This document shows, one piece after another, positions 32,276 through 40,139 of a DNA stretch of 40,213 bases. The stretch comes from Synergistaceae bacterium (GTDB taxonomy: Bacteria; Synergistota; Synergistia; Synergistales; Aminobacteriaceae), in contig JAFSXS010000054.1 in NCBI GenBank assembly GCA_017443945.1, positions 1-40,213 on the forward strand, given 5' to 3'. The notes under the pieces are model-generated. The model did not search any database. It was not told the origin of the DNA and saw nothing but the letters and a program-made list of their open reading frames with translations. The number at the start of each line of letters is the position of its first letter. Within the stretch, counting starts at the first letter, position 1. The position numbers and the translations under genes are program-made.

Positions 32276-33775
32276 ATGAATCTTTCTAGCTGCATGGACA
32301 AATATATAAATTCATATCCCGACAAAACTTGCTGCTGGTTCAATAATAAATGGCTGACTCGCAAAGAGTTCGGCGCACTTGCTGAAAAAGTTACGAATTT
32401 ACTGCGTGACTCAGGTTTTAAGGCCGGCCAGAAATTAGCTGTATTAATGCCAAATTCACCGATGACTCTTGCTGTTATTTACGCGACATGGAAGCTCGGC
32501 GGGATATTTTGTCCGTTGAACGAGAAGACCGGCGAAATTTCGTTATTAAAGACTCTCGACCTGTTGAAACCTTTTGCTGTTATATTATCAGAAGGCGTTA
32601 AATCGGAGTTAGAGTCCTCGTTAAAAAATTCCGGCTGGGTCTGCGCGAGACTCGGAAGTGAGAATTTAACAGGCAATGAAAATTTTACGGGAAAGATTCA
32701 GCCTTCAGACGATTTTGACAAGACTCTTGCTGTAATTTTCTCGACATCAGGCACAACAGGCGACCCTAAAGCAGTACCGCTGACTCACGAAAATATTTAT
32801 GATAATTGCGTAGCTTGTCTTGAACATGTACCGGACTTGCACGAGTCAGACAGTTTATTAAATGTCCTGCCTAACTTTCACGCGTTCGGATTCACAATTT
32901 GCAGTGTTCTCCCGTTTGTGTTAGGAGCGACTCAAGTTTTAGTTGCAAATTTTATGCCTCCTTCAAACGTGATAAAAGCTCTTGAGCTCACAAAGCCTAC
33001 TGTTTTATTGCTTGTGCCTACTATGTTAGGATTTGCTGCCTCAATGCTTGAACGTGCCGGAAAAAAATTAACCGGAATAAAACTCGTTATCGCCGGTGGA
33101 GATAGATACAACACAAAACTTGACGACAGAATCACAGCAGCATTCGGAGTCCCAGTAATCGAGGGTTACGGAATCACAGAATGTTCGCCGGTCTTGGCCG
33201 TGAATCCGACTCCAGCGTCGCGAAAATTGGGTACTGTCGGGCCAGCATTGCCGAGATTTGAATTACAATTACGCAGCGAATCAGGCGAAAAATTAACAAT
33301 CCCCGGAGAGGGCGTCTTATGGACTCGCGGGCCTTCTGTAACATCATGCTATTATCATGCGGAGGAAGTAACGCGCGAAAGATTCATAGACGGCTGGTTT
33401 AACACTGGCGATTACGTGCAGATTGACTCGGACGGCTACATAAAAATTTTAGACCGCGTAACAGATATTATTATCGTCGGAGGCTTCAACGTTTACCCGC
33501 AGGAAGTAGAGGCGATTTTGTCAGAGCATCCGGCAGTAAATACAGCTGTTGTTGTGGGAATGCCTAATGACATAAGCGGCGAAGTCCCGAAAGCGTTTAT
33601 TATTCGCAATCCCGAAGTAAATGCAACTGAGAGCGAGCTAATAAAATTCTGCAAAGAAAGACTCTCACACTATAAAGTACCTCGAAGCGTAGAATTTGTA
33701 GAGTCTCTGCCGATTTCTGCGACGGGAAAAATTTTAAGGCGCGTCCTGCGTCAGAAAGAACGTGATAAACAATGA
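32276..33775 (+). CDS. AMP-forming acyl-CoA/acyl-acid ligase (copy 1)
   Basis: A 499-residue adenylate-forming enzyme (ANL family). Motifs are FSTSGTTGDPKAVPLTHEN (phosphate loop, about residue 160), VIEGYGITECSPV, GWFNTGDYVQIDSDGYIKILDR, and the C-terminal SATGKILRRVLR with the catalytic lysine. It activates a carboxylate as an acyl-AMP, normally for transfer to CoA or a carrier protein; the closest look is to medium/long-chain acyl-CoA synthetases, but the substrate is unknown. The ATG abuts the stop of the surface-protein gene, with GAGGAG upstream. It is followed, with a 4-base ATGA overlap, by a paralogue. Confidence 0.88.
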   Translation: MNLSSCMDKYINSYPDKTCCWFNNKWLTRKEFGALAEKVTNLLRDSGFKAGQKLAVLMPNSPMTLAVIYATWKLGGIFCPLNEKTGEISLLKTLDLLKPFAVILSEGVKSELESSLKNSGWVCARLGSENLTGNENFTGKIQPSDDFDKTLAVIFSTSGTTGDPKAVPLTHENIYDNCVACLEHVPDLHESDSLLNVLPNFHAFGFTICSVLPFVLGATQVLVANFMPPSNVIKALELTKPTVLLLVPTMLGFAASMLERAGKKLTGIKLVIAGGDRYNTKLDDRITAAFGVPVIEGYGITECSPVLAVNPTPASRKLGTVGPALPRFELQLRSESGEKLTIPGEGVLWTRGPSVTSCYYHAEEVTRERFIDGWFNTGDYVQIDSDGYIKILDRVTDIIIVGGFNVYPQEVEAILSEHPAVNTAVVVGMPNDISGEVPKAFIIRNPEVNATESELIKFCKERLSHYKVPRSVEFVESLPISATGKILRRVLRQKERDKQ

Positions 33776-35262
33776 GACTTGAAGATATAATTATCCCCAA
33801 TCTTGAGTCAAATCAATCTGAAAATTGTTACTGGGTTGACGGAGTCTGGCACACTCGCGGGGAATTGCTGAATATCGTAAATAATTGCGAAAAAGTTTTA
33901 AAGCGTGCTGGATTCTCTCGCGGTCAAAGACTTGTAGTCATGCTGAGAAATTCGCCGTTGATTCCTGCTATATCGCTTGCAGTGTGGAAATTAGGCGGTA
34001 TTTTCTGCCCATTGAACGAGAAATCCGGTTATGAGTCATTAGCCGGCACTCTTGAATTAATCAAACCTTTTGCAGTAATTTCCGGTCATGACATAGAGGG
34101 ACTCAAATGGCCGTGTTTCACGTGTGATTTAAACGCTGACACATTGCCGGAGATAACTGGAAAGACTCAGCCTCCCGAACCTGACTCGGCAAATTACGCG
34201 GTTATGTTTTCGACTTCAGGCACGACAGGACTTCCCAAAGCTGTACCGCTGACTCACGAGAATTTATACAGCAACTGCATAGCAACAAATAAAATGGTCG
34301 AGTCAATCAGCGGCAAAGATACATTTTTGAACGTCCTGCCAAATTTTCACTCATTCGGTTATACGCTGACGATAATATTTCCCCTTCTGATTAACGCGAA
34401 AATTGCTTGTGTTCCGTCGTTCCTGCCGCCGTCATTGACGATAAGAGCATTAACAGAAGCAAAAATTGATGTAATGTATGTTGTTCCTGCGATAATGTCA
34501 TTTTTGTTAATGTCCGTCGAAAAAGGGAAAATGCCCCCGGAGCCTTTATCACGAATTAGAATAATCTGCACAGGCGGCGACAAATTGAATCCTAACGTAC
34601 ATAAGCAGGCGATAAATTTTTTAGGGCGCGACATCATGGAAGGCTACGGACTCACGGAAACATCGCCGGTTATCTGCATGAATAAAGACTGTATCACACA
34701 AAGAACGGGCAGCATAGGCCAAGTAATTGACGGCTACGATTATAAGCTGCGAACACGAGAAGGCCAAGACACAACAGATAATGAAGGCGTTTTATGGGTG
34801 AAGGGAGCTTCAGTAACACCGGGGTATTTTCACGCGCCTGAAATTACAGCAGAAAGATTTGACTCTGAAGGATTCTTCAACACGGGCGATTACGTAAAAA
34901 TTGACTCAGACGGCTTTGTTTATATTCTTGACAGAGTAACAGATATTATTATTGTCGGAGGCTTCAACGTTTACCCGCAGGAAGTCGAAAAAGTTTTAGC
35001 AGAACATCCGGCAGTACGTCAAGCAGTTGTTGTAGGAATGCCGCACGATATTAACGGACAAATACCGAAGGCTTATATTTTGCTTGAAGAAGGGGCAGAC
35101 GACAGCAGCGAACAAAAACGCGACATTATAAGATTCGCGAAGGAGAAATTAGCACACTTCAAAGTTCCGAGAGCTGTAGAATTTGTGAATGAATTTCCGT
35201 TATCAGGCACGGGAAAAATTTTAAGACGGGTCTTACGTGATATGGCCGCAAAAGAGCATTAA
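33772..35262 (+). CDS. AMP-forming acyl-CoA/acyl-acid ligase (copy 2)
   Basis: A 496-residue paralogue of the preceding gene, similar over the whole length: FSTSGTTGLPKAVPLTHEN, IMEGYGLTETSPVI, GFFNTGDYVKIDSDGFVYILDR and SGTGKILRRVLR. All catalytic elements are intact, so both copies are probably active. The pair arose by tandem duplication and remains translationally coupled through the overlapping ATGA. Differences cluster in residues 90-130 and near 230-280, which help shape the acyl pocket, so the two enzymes may accept different acids. Confidence 0.88.
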   Translation: MRLEDIIIPNLESNQSENCYWVDGVWHTRGELLNIVNNCEKVLKRAGFSRGQRLVVMLRNSPLIPAISLAVWKLGGIFCPLNEKSGYESLAGTLELIKPFAVISGHDIEGLKWPCFTCDLNADTLPEITGKTQPPEPDSANYAVMFSTSGTTGLPKAVPLTHENLYSNCIATNKMVESISGKDTFLNVLPNFHSFGYTLTIIFPLLINAKIACVPSFLPPSLTIRALTEAKIDVMYVVPAIMSFLLMSVEKGKMPPEPLSRIRIICTGGDKLNPNVHKQAINFLGRDIMEGYGLTETSPVICMNKDCITQRTGSIGQVIDGYDYKLRTREGQDTTDNEGVLWVKGASVTPGYFHAPEITAERFDSEGFFNTGDYVKIDSDGFVYILDRVTDIIIVGGFNVYPQEVEKVLAEHPAVRQAVVVGMPHDINGQIPKAYILLEEGADDSSEQKRDIIRFAKEKLAHFKVPRAVEFVNEFPLSGTGKILRRVLRDMAAKEH

Positions 35263-35263
35263 T

Positions 35264-35274
35264 TGTGATAAAAT
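35264..35274 (+). promoter_or_regulatory. Conserved TGTGATAAAAT element (unit 1)
   Basis: This 11-mer occurs at the same place in both tandem units (also 35570-35580). Read on the plus strand it resembles an extended -10 that could start an antisense RNA; read on the minus strand it is the A/T-rich end of the unit's transcript, possibly a terminator T-run. Both readings are inference. Confidence 0.4.
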
Positions 35275-35286
35275 AGGGGCGACAAT

Positions 35287-35538
35287 GAGGGAGCTAGTCA
35301 TCCCCTAAAAAAATAGCCAGCTTTATCTGGAGAACCTATCCAATAAACAAAGGACAAGTTTCACAAGATAGAAGAGAGCAGCGATTAAGTGGTGAAATCC
35401 TGACAGAAAATCACGTCGCTGCTTCTTGTTACTAGCGTTGTTCTTACGACCCTTTTTAGGCATCGCGTTGCACCGCCTTTCTGCAGGGGCGGATCCCCAA
35501 TCAGCGAAGAGTCCCTGCTCACTCTCTGGGGCTCCCTC
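35287..35538 (-). ncRNA. Tandem unit 1: structured mRNA with 5'-3' complementary ends
   Basis: Predicted transcript from the promoter at 35548-35556. Its 5' GAGGGAGC (35538-35531) is complementary to 3' GCTCCCTC (35294-35287). The leader forms stem GAGAGT (35526-35521) / ACTCTT (35512-35507) with an 8-base loop whose GCAGGG (35518-35513) can pair with CCCTGC (35488-35483), a pseudoknot. All three helices exist in unit 2 with compensatory changes. A one-pair wobble in the stem works only on the minus strand, which fixes the direction. A small hairpin CCAG/CTGG brackets the stop codon. Confidence 0.7.
35323..35463 (-). CDS. 46-residue basic single-span membrane peptide (unit 1)
   Basis: Reads MPKKGRKNNASNKKQRRDF, then about 23 mostly hydrophobic residues (LIAALFYLVKLVLCLLD), ending RFSR. 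The first 17 residues are strongly basic and the rest is one membrane span, an inside-positive small membrane protein or toxin-like layout. The C-terminal half aligns with the unit 2 peptide (KQRxxFL, then AAxF, VK, LxxxDxFxR). The start AAGGCGGTG upstream is a weaker ribosome site than in unit 2. Conservation between the copies supports it as real coding sequence. Function is unknown. Confidence 0.72.
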   Translation of the reverse strand: MPKKGRKNNASNKKQRRDFLSGFHHLIAALFYLVKLVLCLLDRFSR

Positions 35539-35547
35539 GTGGAAAAT

Positions 35548-35556
35548 ATTATAACA
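35548..35556 (-). promoter_or_regulatory. Extended -10 promoter of unit 1
   Basis: TGT-TATAAT on the minus strand, followed in both units by ATTTT, a pyrimidine and CACGAGGGAG. The predicted RNA start is at about 35541. Confidence 0.65.
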
Positions 35557-35569
35557 GAGAAAAATTTTG

Positions 35570-35580
35570 TGTGATAAAAT
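35570..35580 (+). promoter_or_regulatory. Conserved TGTGATAAAAT element (unit 2)
   Basis: Second copy of the 11-mer at 35264-35274. It lies 15 bases from the promoter of unit 1, on the opposite strand, so it could also drive plus-strand RNA into unit 2. Confidence 0.4.
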
Positions 35581-35595
35581 AACAGGAGCAGCGGT

Positions 35596-35853
35596 GAGGG
35601 AGTTAGCTGACTCCCAGAAAAACTAAATCGTGAATTACACCCTTAACGGGTAAACCAATCTACAAGAAGTAGAATAGTCTTCACGACCCAGAAGATGGCA
35701 GCGGCGATTTTATCGATCCAGGGGAGGAACGATTGCCGCTGTTTGCGTCTTCCGGTTTTACGAGGCCGTTTAACAGTCATCGCATTCACCTCAACTCTAC
35801 AGGGCGGCTCCCCGTTTGGACGATGAGCCCTGTTTCTCATCCGGGACTCCCTC
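35596..35853 (-). ncRNA. Tandem unit 2: structured mRNA with 5'-3' complementary ends
   Basis: Its 5' GAGGGAGT (35853-35846) complements 3' ACTCCCTC (35603-35596). The leader has stem GATGAG (35841-35836) / CTCATC (35827-35822) with an 8-base loop, of which ACAGGG (35833-35828) pairs with CCCTGT (35804-35799). Compared with unit 1, five of six stem pairs and one pseudoknot pair have changed yet still pair. The 3' arm can alternatively form a local hairpin gggagt/actccc (35615-35598). A small hairpin ACCC/GGGT brackets the stop codon, as in unit 1. Confidence 0.7.
35643..35780 (-). CDS. 45-residue basic single-span membrane peptide (unit 2)
   Basis: Reads MTVKRPRKTGRRKQRQSFL, then a hydrophobic span (IAAAIFWVVKTILLLVD) and ends WFTR. 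GAGGTG lies six bases before the ATG. A longer in-frame start at 35840 would translate the covarying leader structure and lacks a ribosome site, so I reject it. Paralogue of the unit 1 peptide, with the same basic head, span and D-x-F-x-R tail. The candidate role, membrane toxin or small membrane regulator, is inference. Confidence 0.75.
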   Translation of the reverse strand: MTVKRPRKTGRRKQRQSFLPWIDKIAAAIFWVVKTILLLVDWFTR

Positions 35854-35862
35854 GTGAAAAAT

Positions 35863-35871
35863 ATTATAGCA
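35863..35871 (-). promoter_or_regulatory. Extended -10 promoter of unit 2
   Basis: TGC-TATAAT on the minus strand, abutting the mfd stop codon. The predicted start is at about 35856, so unit 2 begins almost exactly where mfd ends. Confidence 0.65.
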
Positions 35872-38800
35872 TTAATTAATATATCTCATGTTACGGCCAA
35901 GAAAACGCAAATATTTCTTGATATTGTCAGGAAGTTCGCGAGTCAAACAATTAATATTTACGACACTTTTTCTAATTTCAACGCTGTTAATTCCGTATTC
36001 TCCGCCGAAATTTCTTATTGCAGTGAGTCCAGCTAAATAATTCGCCTCGTCCGGGATTTTTCCGAACCTGTCTAACATTTCAGCAAGCAAATTATCAAGT
36101 TCATCAAGTCCCACAACATTAACGAGTCTGCGATAAATTGTAACTCTCACATCATCCTGCGGAATATAATATGACGGAATCAACCCGCCGCCCCTGTCTG
36201 AAGTTATTTCTACTTTTTTCGGCAATTTGACTCCGCGTAACTTGTTTAATTCTTCTTCAAGCATTCTGTAAAATACTGTGAAATTTCCTGCTTTCATATT
36301 TCCGTGCTGCTTTGTGCCCCCGACTTGGCCGCCGCCCCTGATGTCTAAATCTCTTCTTGCAATCTCGTAGCCCGACCCTAAATCAGTCATTGTAGAAATT
36401 GCGTCGAGTCTGTCCTGCGTATCTTGAGTCAATGAGTTCTTATCAGGGTAAAAGAAATAAGCAAACGCCTTCTCGCCTCTGCGTCCGACTCTGCCCCTTA
36501 ACTGGTACATTTGAGCGAGTCCTAATTCAGCCGAGTTATCGATTATAATCGTGTTTGCGCGTCCGACATCTAAGCCGCTTTCTATAATTGTTGTCGCGAT
36601 TAATATATCAATTTGCCCCGAATAAAATTCAAGCATAGTAGACTCTAATTCTTTCTCGTTCATTTGGCCGTGAGCTGTCTTGATTCGCGAGTCAGGGAAG
36701 AAAGCGCGTAACATTTTTTCGTGATCCGGCATTCGTGAAATTTTGTTAGAGAGAAAATAAACCTGTCCGCCCCTGTTAAGCTCGTAAGTAATTGCTTTGC
36801 GTATAATTGAAGCGTTCCATACTCCCGCAAATGTAGAAACCGGCAATCTATCTTCAGGAGGAGTAGACAACACAGAAATACTTCGCAAACCCCTTAATGA
36901 CATAGCAAGCGTACGGGGAATCGGAGTCGCCGAGAGACTCAATATATCAACAGAACCGTAATTTTGCTTTAAGCCCTCTTTGTGCATTACTCCGAATCTG
37001 TGTTCTTCATCAATTATTAATAGGCCCAAACGCTTAAATTTGACTCCGCCCTTCTGCAATAATTTATGAGTCCCGATTAATATATCAATTTTGCCCTCTG
37101 ACGTGAGATTTAACACCTGCTTGACTTCTTTAGAGCTCACGAACCGCGACACAAGCCCGACTTTGACAGGGAAACCGCTTAATCTCGATTGAAACGTTGA
37201 GTAATGCTGCTGCGCTAAAATAGTTGTCGGCACTAACACGCACACTTGAAAGCCTGAATTTATGACTCTAAATGCTGCACGCAAGGCCACTTCAGTTTTT
37301 CCGAATCCTACATCACCGACTAATAATCGATCCATCGGATAATTTGATGACAAGTCCTGCATTATATCGCTTACTGCCTTTAACTGGTCTGATGTTTCAT
37401 TGTAGGGAAATGCGCGCACAAATTCATCATACATTTCATTTTCTGAATCAAATGGCGGTCTGCGTTCGAGTTCCCGTTTTGCGTAGATTTCGAGTAAAAT
37501 TTTAGCTTCTTCTGCTGCCTGCTCTTGAGTCTTCTGTGATTTATTCTTCCATGCTTTACCCTTGAGGCTGTCAAGAGTCGTGTCTTCGTTCTCGTGTTCG
37601 TTGAGTGCCGTAATTTTATATGACTGCAGGACGGGAATTAATAAACGCTGATTATCTGCAAATTCTATCACAAGCGCGTCAACAGGAGACCCTGCCGCAC
37701 GAATATTTTCGATTCCCCGGAAGACCCCCCGCCCGTAATCGTCGTGAATTACAAGCTGCCCCGGTGATAATCGGCCTTCGCTCCATTCGTTAGGAGCCCG
37801 CCATTGAGTCAATGAAATATTTGCGTTGATTCCGGATAGTTCCCTGTCAGAAATAAACGCGCGTTTTGATGCATTATCGACAAATCCTGCAGTTAATGAA
37901 GACTCGTTAATCTCATACGGCAATTTCTTAAACACGGGATTATTCGAGAAAATTGTAACTTTATAATTTCTGTCGTGAAGGTCGGCGCACAAATGCAAAA
38001 TTAATTCAGGGCTGCCCTTAAACGCGGGAAGAGATTCGGTCATGAGCTCTGAATTTGCTTTGTCGGGACTTGATGTGATTCTTATGATGGGAAAATTCGC
38101 GAATTTCTTAAAAGTTTCCGGCCAAAATTTTATTTGATATTCCGCACCTGACTCAAAATATAATTCACGCCACAGCCATGTAAAAGATTCTGACTGAGTC
38201 TCGATTTTGTCAGGCTCATAAAGAATTATGCATGTATCAGGCGGCAATAAATCATCAGGAAATTTTTGCACAGACTCATTTAATCCGTGCAGAGTGATTG
38301 AGTCAAGAGTCATTAATTCCGTGCTGCTCTTCTGCGTGTCGGGGTGAAATGCGCCGATTCGTTCGATTTCGTCATCAAAAAATTCAAGTCTCAGCGGCAT
38401 TGCATAACCTGGGTCGAACACATCAAGAATAAAACCTCTTTGAATATACTGCCCGGGAGCCCAGACTAAATTTGAACGTTTGTAGCCGGCAACTTCGAGC
38501 CACGATTTTATTTTTTCGGCCGAAATATTTTGCGATAAATTTATGTGTAATTCAGCACTTCCAAGCAGGCAAGCCGACATTAACGCACCAGGAGTCGCAA
38601 TGAGAATCCCCGAATCTTTTACCCAGTGTCTAATTGTCTCGCCGCGTTCGAGTAATAATGCTTTGATTCCGGTATTTTGTGCGGATAAAGGCAGCTCGTT
38701 CAACATAAAATAATTTCGTTCAGGGTGAAGAGTCCTAGAGTCATTCAAAAATTCTGCTGCTTGAAGTAAATCCGGAAAAACTGCTATTGCGTGAGGCTCA

Positions 38801-38901
38801 TTCGGACAAGTAAAGGCACGTGCAGAGATTCCGGCGCGCTCTAAGATACTTTTATTGCCGTGAAGCCGCGAAAAACTTTTTATAATGGAGCGTTTATTCA
38901 A
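35872..38901 (-). CDS. mfd: Transcription-repair coupling factor
   Basis: A 1009-residue Mfd, shorter than the E. coli protein (1148). It strips stalled RNA polymerase from DNA damage and recruits UvrA. Residues about 1-350 are the UvrB-like part, residues about 375-450 the polymerase-interacting domain (LSPGQLVIHDDYGRGVFRGI). The helicase/translocase has GDVGFGKTEVALRA near 530, DEEHRFGV near 632 and SATPIPRTLAMSLRG. The C-terminus from about 910 (VTIYRRLVNV) is the UvrA-masking domain. The start is TTG with AAGGAG eight bases upstream. It lies 12 bases downstream of a glycosyltransferase gene; no terminator separates it from the small-peptide units that follow. Confidence 0.95.
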   Translation of the reverse strand: MNKRSIIKSFSRLHGNKSILERAGISARAFTCPNEPHAIAVFPDLLQAAEFLNDSRTLHPERNYFMLNELPLSAQNTGIKALLLERGETIRHWVKDSGILIATPGALMSACLLGSAELHINLSQNISAEKIKSWLEVAGYKRSNLVWAPGQYIQRGFILDVFDPGYAMPLRLEFFDDEIERIGAFHPDTQKSSTELMTLDSITLHGLNESVQKFPDDLLPPDTCIILYEPDKIETQSESFTWLWRELYFESGAEYQIKFWPETFKKFANFPIIRITSSPDKANSELMTESLPAFKGSPELILHLCADLHDRNYKVTIFSNNPVFKKLPYEINESSLTAGFVDNASKRAFISDRELSGINANISLTQWRAPNEWSEGRLSPGQLVIHDDYGRGVFRGIENIRAAGSPVDALVIEFADNQRLLIPVLQSYKITALNEHENEDTTLDSLKGKAWKNKSQKTQEQAAEEAKILLEIYAKRELERRPPFDSENEMYDEFVRAFPYNETSDQLKAVSDIMQDLSSNYPMDRLLVGDVGFGKTEVALRAAFRVINSGFQVCVLVPTTILAQQHYSTFQSRLSGFPVKVGLVSRFVSSKEVKQVLNLTSEGKIDILIGTHKLLQKGGVKFKRLGLLIIDEEHRFGVMHKEGLKQNYGSVDILSLSATPIPRTLAMSLRGLRSISVLSTPPEDRLPVSTFAGVWNASIIRKAITYELNRGGQVYFLSNKISRMPDHEKMLRAFFPDSRIKTAHGQMNEKELESTMLEFYSGQIDILIATTIIESGLDVGRANTIIIDNSAELGLAQMYQLRGRVGRRGEKAFAYFFYPDKNSLTQDTQDRLDAISTMTDLGSGYEIARRDLDIRGGGQVGGTKQHGNMKAGNFTVFYRMLEEELNKLRGVKLPKKVEITSDRGGGLIPSYYIPQDDVRVTIYRRLVNVVGLDELDNLLAEMLDRFGKIPDEANYLAGLTAIRNFGGEYGINSVEIRKSVVNINCLTRELPDNIKKYLRFLGRNMRYIN

Positions 38902-38913
38902 GTTGTAATCTCC

Positions 38914-39849
38914 TTATTTAAATATTACAGCGTAAATGTCTGATAACGCATTTCTCAAAGTCGGATAAAATTTTATATTCTTAATCACGAAATATATAAT
39001 AGCAAATAAATTTTTACGGGTGAGCATATTTATTCGCTGTTCGATAAAAATTGCTTTGCGTTCGAGTAATGCGCGATTAGTCTCGTTAATGCCGAGTTCT
39101 TTATAATGTGCGGCAAAACTTTTGTATGTCTCTAAATCAGTGCGCAGGAACATAATTTTTCGTTCAATCGTTAAAGGCGGGTGAATTGCTGCTGTAGCGT
39201 TGTTTTCGTGCCGTCTGAAATATATCAGCTGTCTATTAATTAAATAAAGTGAGTCTGTTACTGCTGCATAATTCCATAACATAGAATCATGAAGATCATT
39301 GCTTATGTCAAAAATTTTGAATTTCTCGAGAATCTCGCGCGTAAATCCCATAACACAGCCAGGCCGGATATTTTCGAGCCAGCAATTTTTTAGCGGTAAG
39401 TGTATTATTTCGCCGTCGTCCCTGTTTACGTTCTTGAGATTAACTTTTATTTGCTGCTTGTTTGAGTCTATTGCTATATAGTTTGAGATCAAGAGCTTTA
39501 TATTATTATTCGCCTGCATTGCCTGAGTCATGACTTGAATTTTATCATTCATCCAAATATCGTCCTGATCGCACGTGAAAATATAATCTCCTGTACACTT
39601 TGAGAGAGCTTCACGAAAATTTTTAGAAGGCCTTAAATTGGTCTCATTGCGAAAAACTTTCCAGCCGGTTAAATTATATTTCGTTATGTAATCGCGGCAA
39701 AATTCAAATGTGCCATCAGTTGAGCAGTCGTCGCAGATAATTACTTCATTGGGCGCAAGAGTTTGAGTCCTGATTGAGTCAAGTTGTTCACAAATATATT
39801 TTATTCCGTTGTAAGAAGCCATTACTACAGAAATTTTTTTATTGTTCAT
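38914..39849 (-). CDS. Family 2 glycosyltransferase
   Basis: A 311-residue GT-A fold enzyme. The N-terminus KISVVMASYNGIKYICEQLDSI is the nucleotide-sugar start, CDDCSTDGTFEF holds the first aspartates, and TCDQDDIWMNDKI carries the DxD-type metal site, followed by the rhamnosyl-transferase-like PGCVMGFTREIL. A hydrophobic C-terminal segment suggests membrane association. Such enzymes add sugars to O-antigen, capsule or glycoproteins; the sugar is unknown. I chose the ATG at 39849 (GAGG seven bases upstream), as the longer TTG start contains that site. No other polysaccharide genes are in the window. Confidence 0.88.
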   Translation of the reverse strand: MNNKKISVVMASYNGIKYICEQLDSIRTQTLAPNEVIICDDCSTDGTFEFCRDYITKYNLTGWKVFRNETNLRPSKNFREALSKCTGDYIFTCDQDDIWMNDKIQVMTQAMQANNNIKLLISNYIAIDSNKQQIKVNLKNVNRDDGEIIHLPLKNCWLENIRPGCVMGFTREILEKFKIFDISNDLHDSMLWNYAAVTDSLYLINRQLIYFRRHENNATAAIHPPLTIERKIMFLRTDLETYKSFAAHYKELGINETNRALLERKAIFIEQRINMLTRKNLFAIIYFVIKNIKFYPTLRNALSDIYAVIFK

Positions 39850-39905
39850 GATAGAGCCTCGCAATTAATTATTTATAGGCGATACACTTAATGCGCGCGA
39901 ATCAT

Positions 39906-39944
39906 GGGCGGGGAGGGGGGGCAAGGGGGGACGGGCTTTGGGGG
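39906..39944 (+). other. G-run cluster with multiple quadruplex options
   Basis: Six G-tracts (3, 4, 7, 6, 3 and 5 long) separated by one to four bases within 39 bases. GGGGG is followed by TCCCCC, giving a short palindrome at the 3' side. It lies 60 bases upstream of the glycosyltransferase start on the opposite strand. Confidence 0.8.
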
Positions 39945-40049
39945 TCCCCCCACACTCGCATTATAATTTTTTTGCGCATACTGAGTGTAACATCTATATT
40001 ATTAAGTTCATTATACTTTATGAGGGCCGGAAAATTTTTTATTCGTGAT

Positions 40050-40103
40050 GGAGTCTGCGGTTAAGTTATTGCGAAATTTTTTCTCTCACATAATGGCAAT
40101 CAA
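40050..40103 (+). repeat. 50-base direct repeat, copy 1
   Basis: Begins ggagtctgcg and ends with ttttctctcacataatggca plus atcaa. The second copy is at 40164-40213. Confidence 0.75.
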
Positions 40104-40139
40104 AGCAGGTGATTTAGAGTCGCGTTACAATTGGTTCCG

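Noticed and set aside
35781-35840. N-terminal extension of the unit 2 peptide to 65 residues
   Set aside because: It would translate the covarying leader structure and has no ribosome site, whereas the inner ATG has GAGGTG six bases upstream; unit 1 has no equivalent extension.
35264-35871. Insertion sequence or MITE pair
   Set aside because: The complementary 8-base ends could be terminal inverted repeats, but there is no target duplication visible and each unit has promoter, ribosome site and coding sequence; kept only as an alternative.
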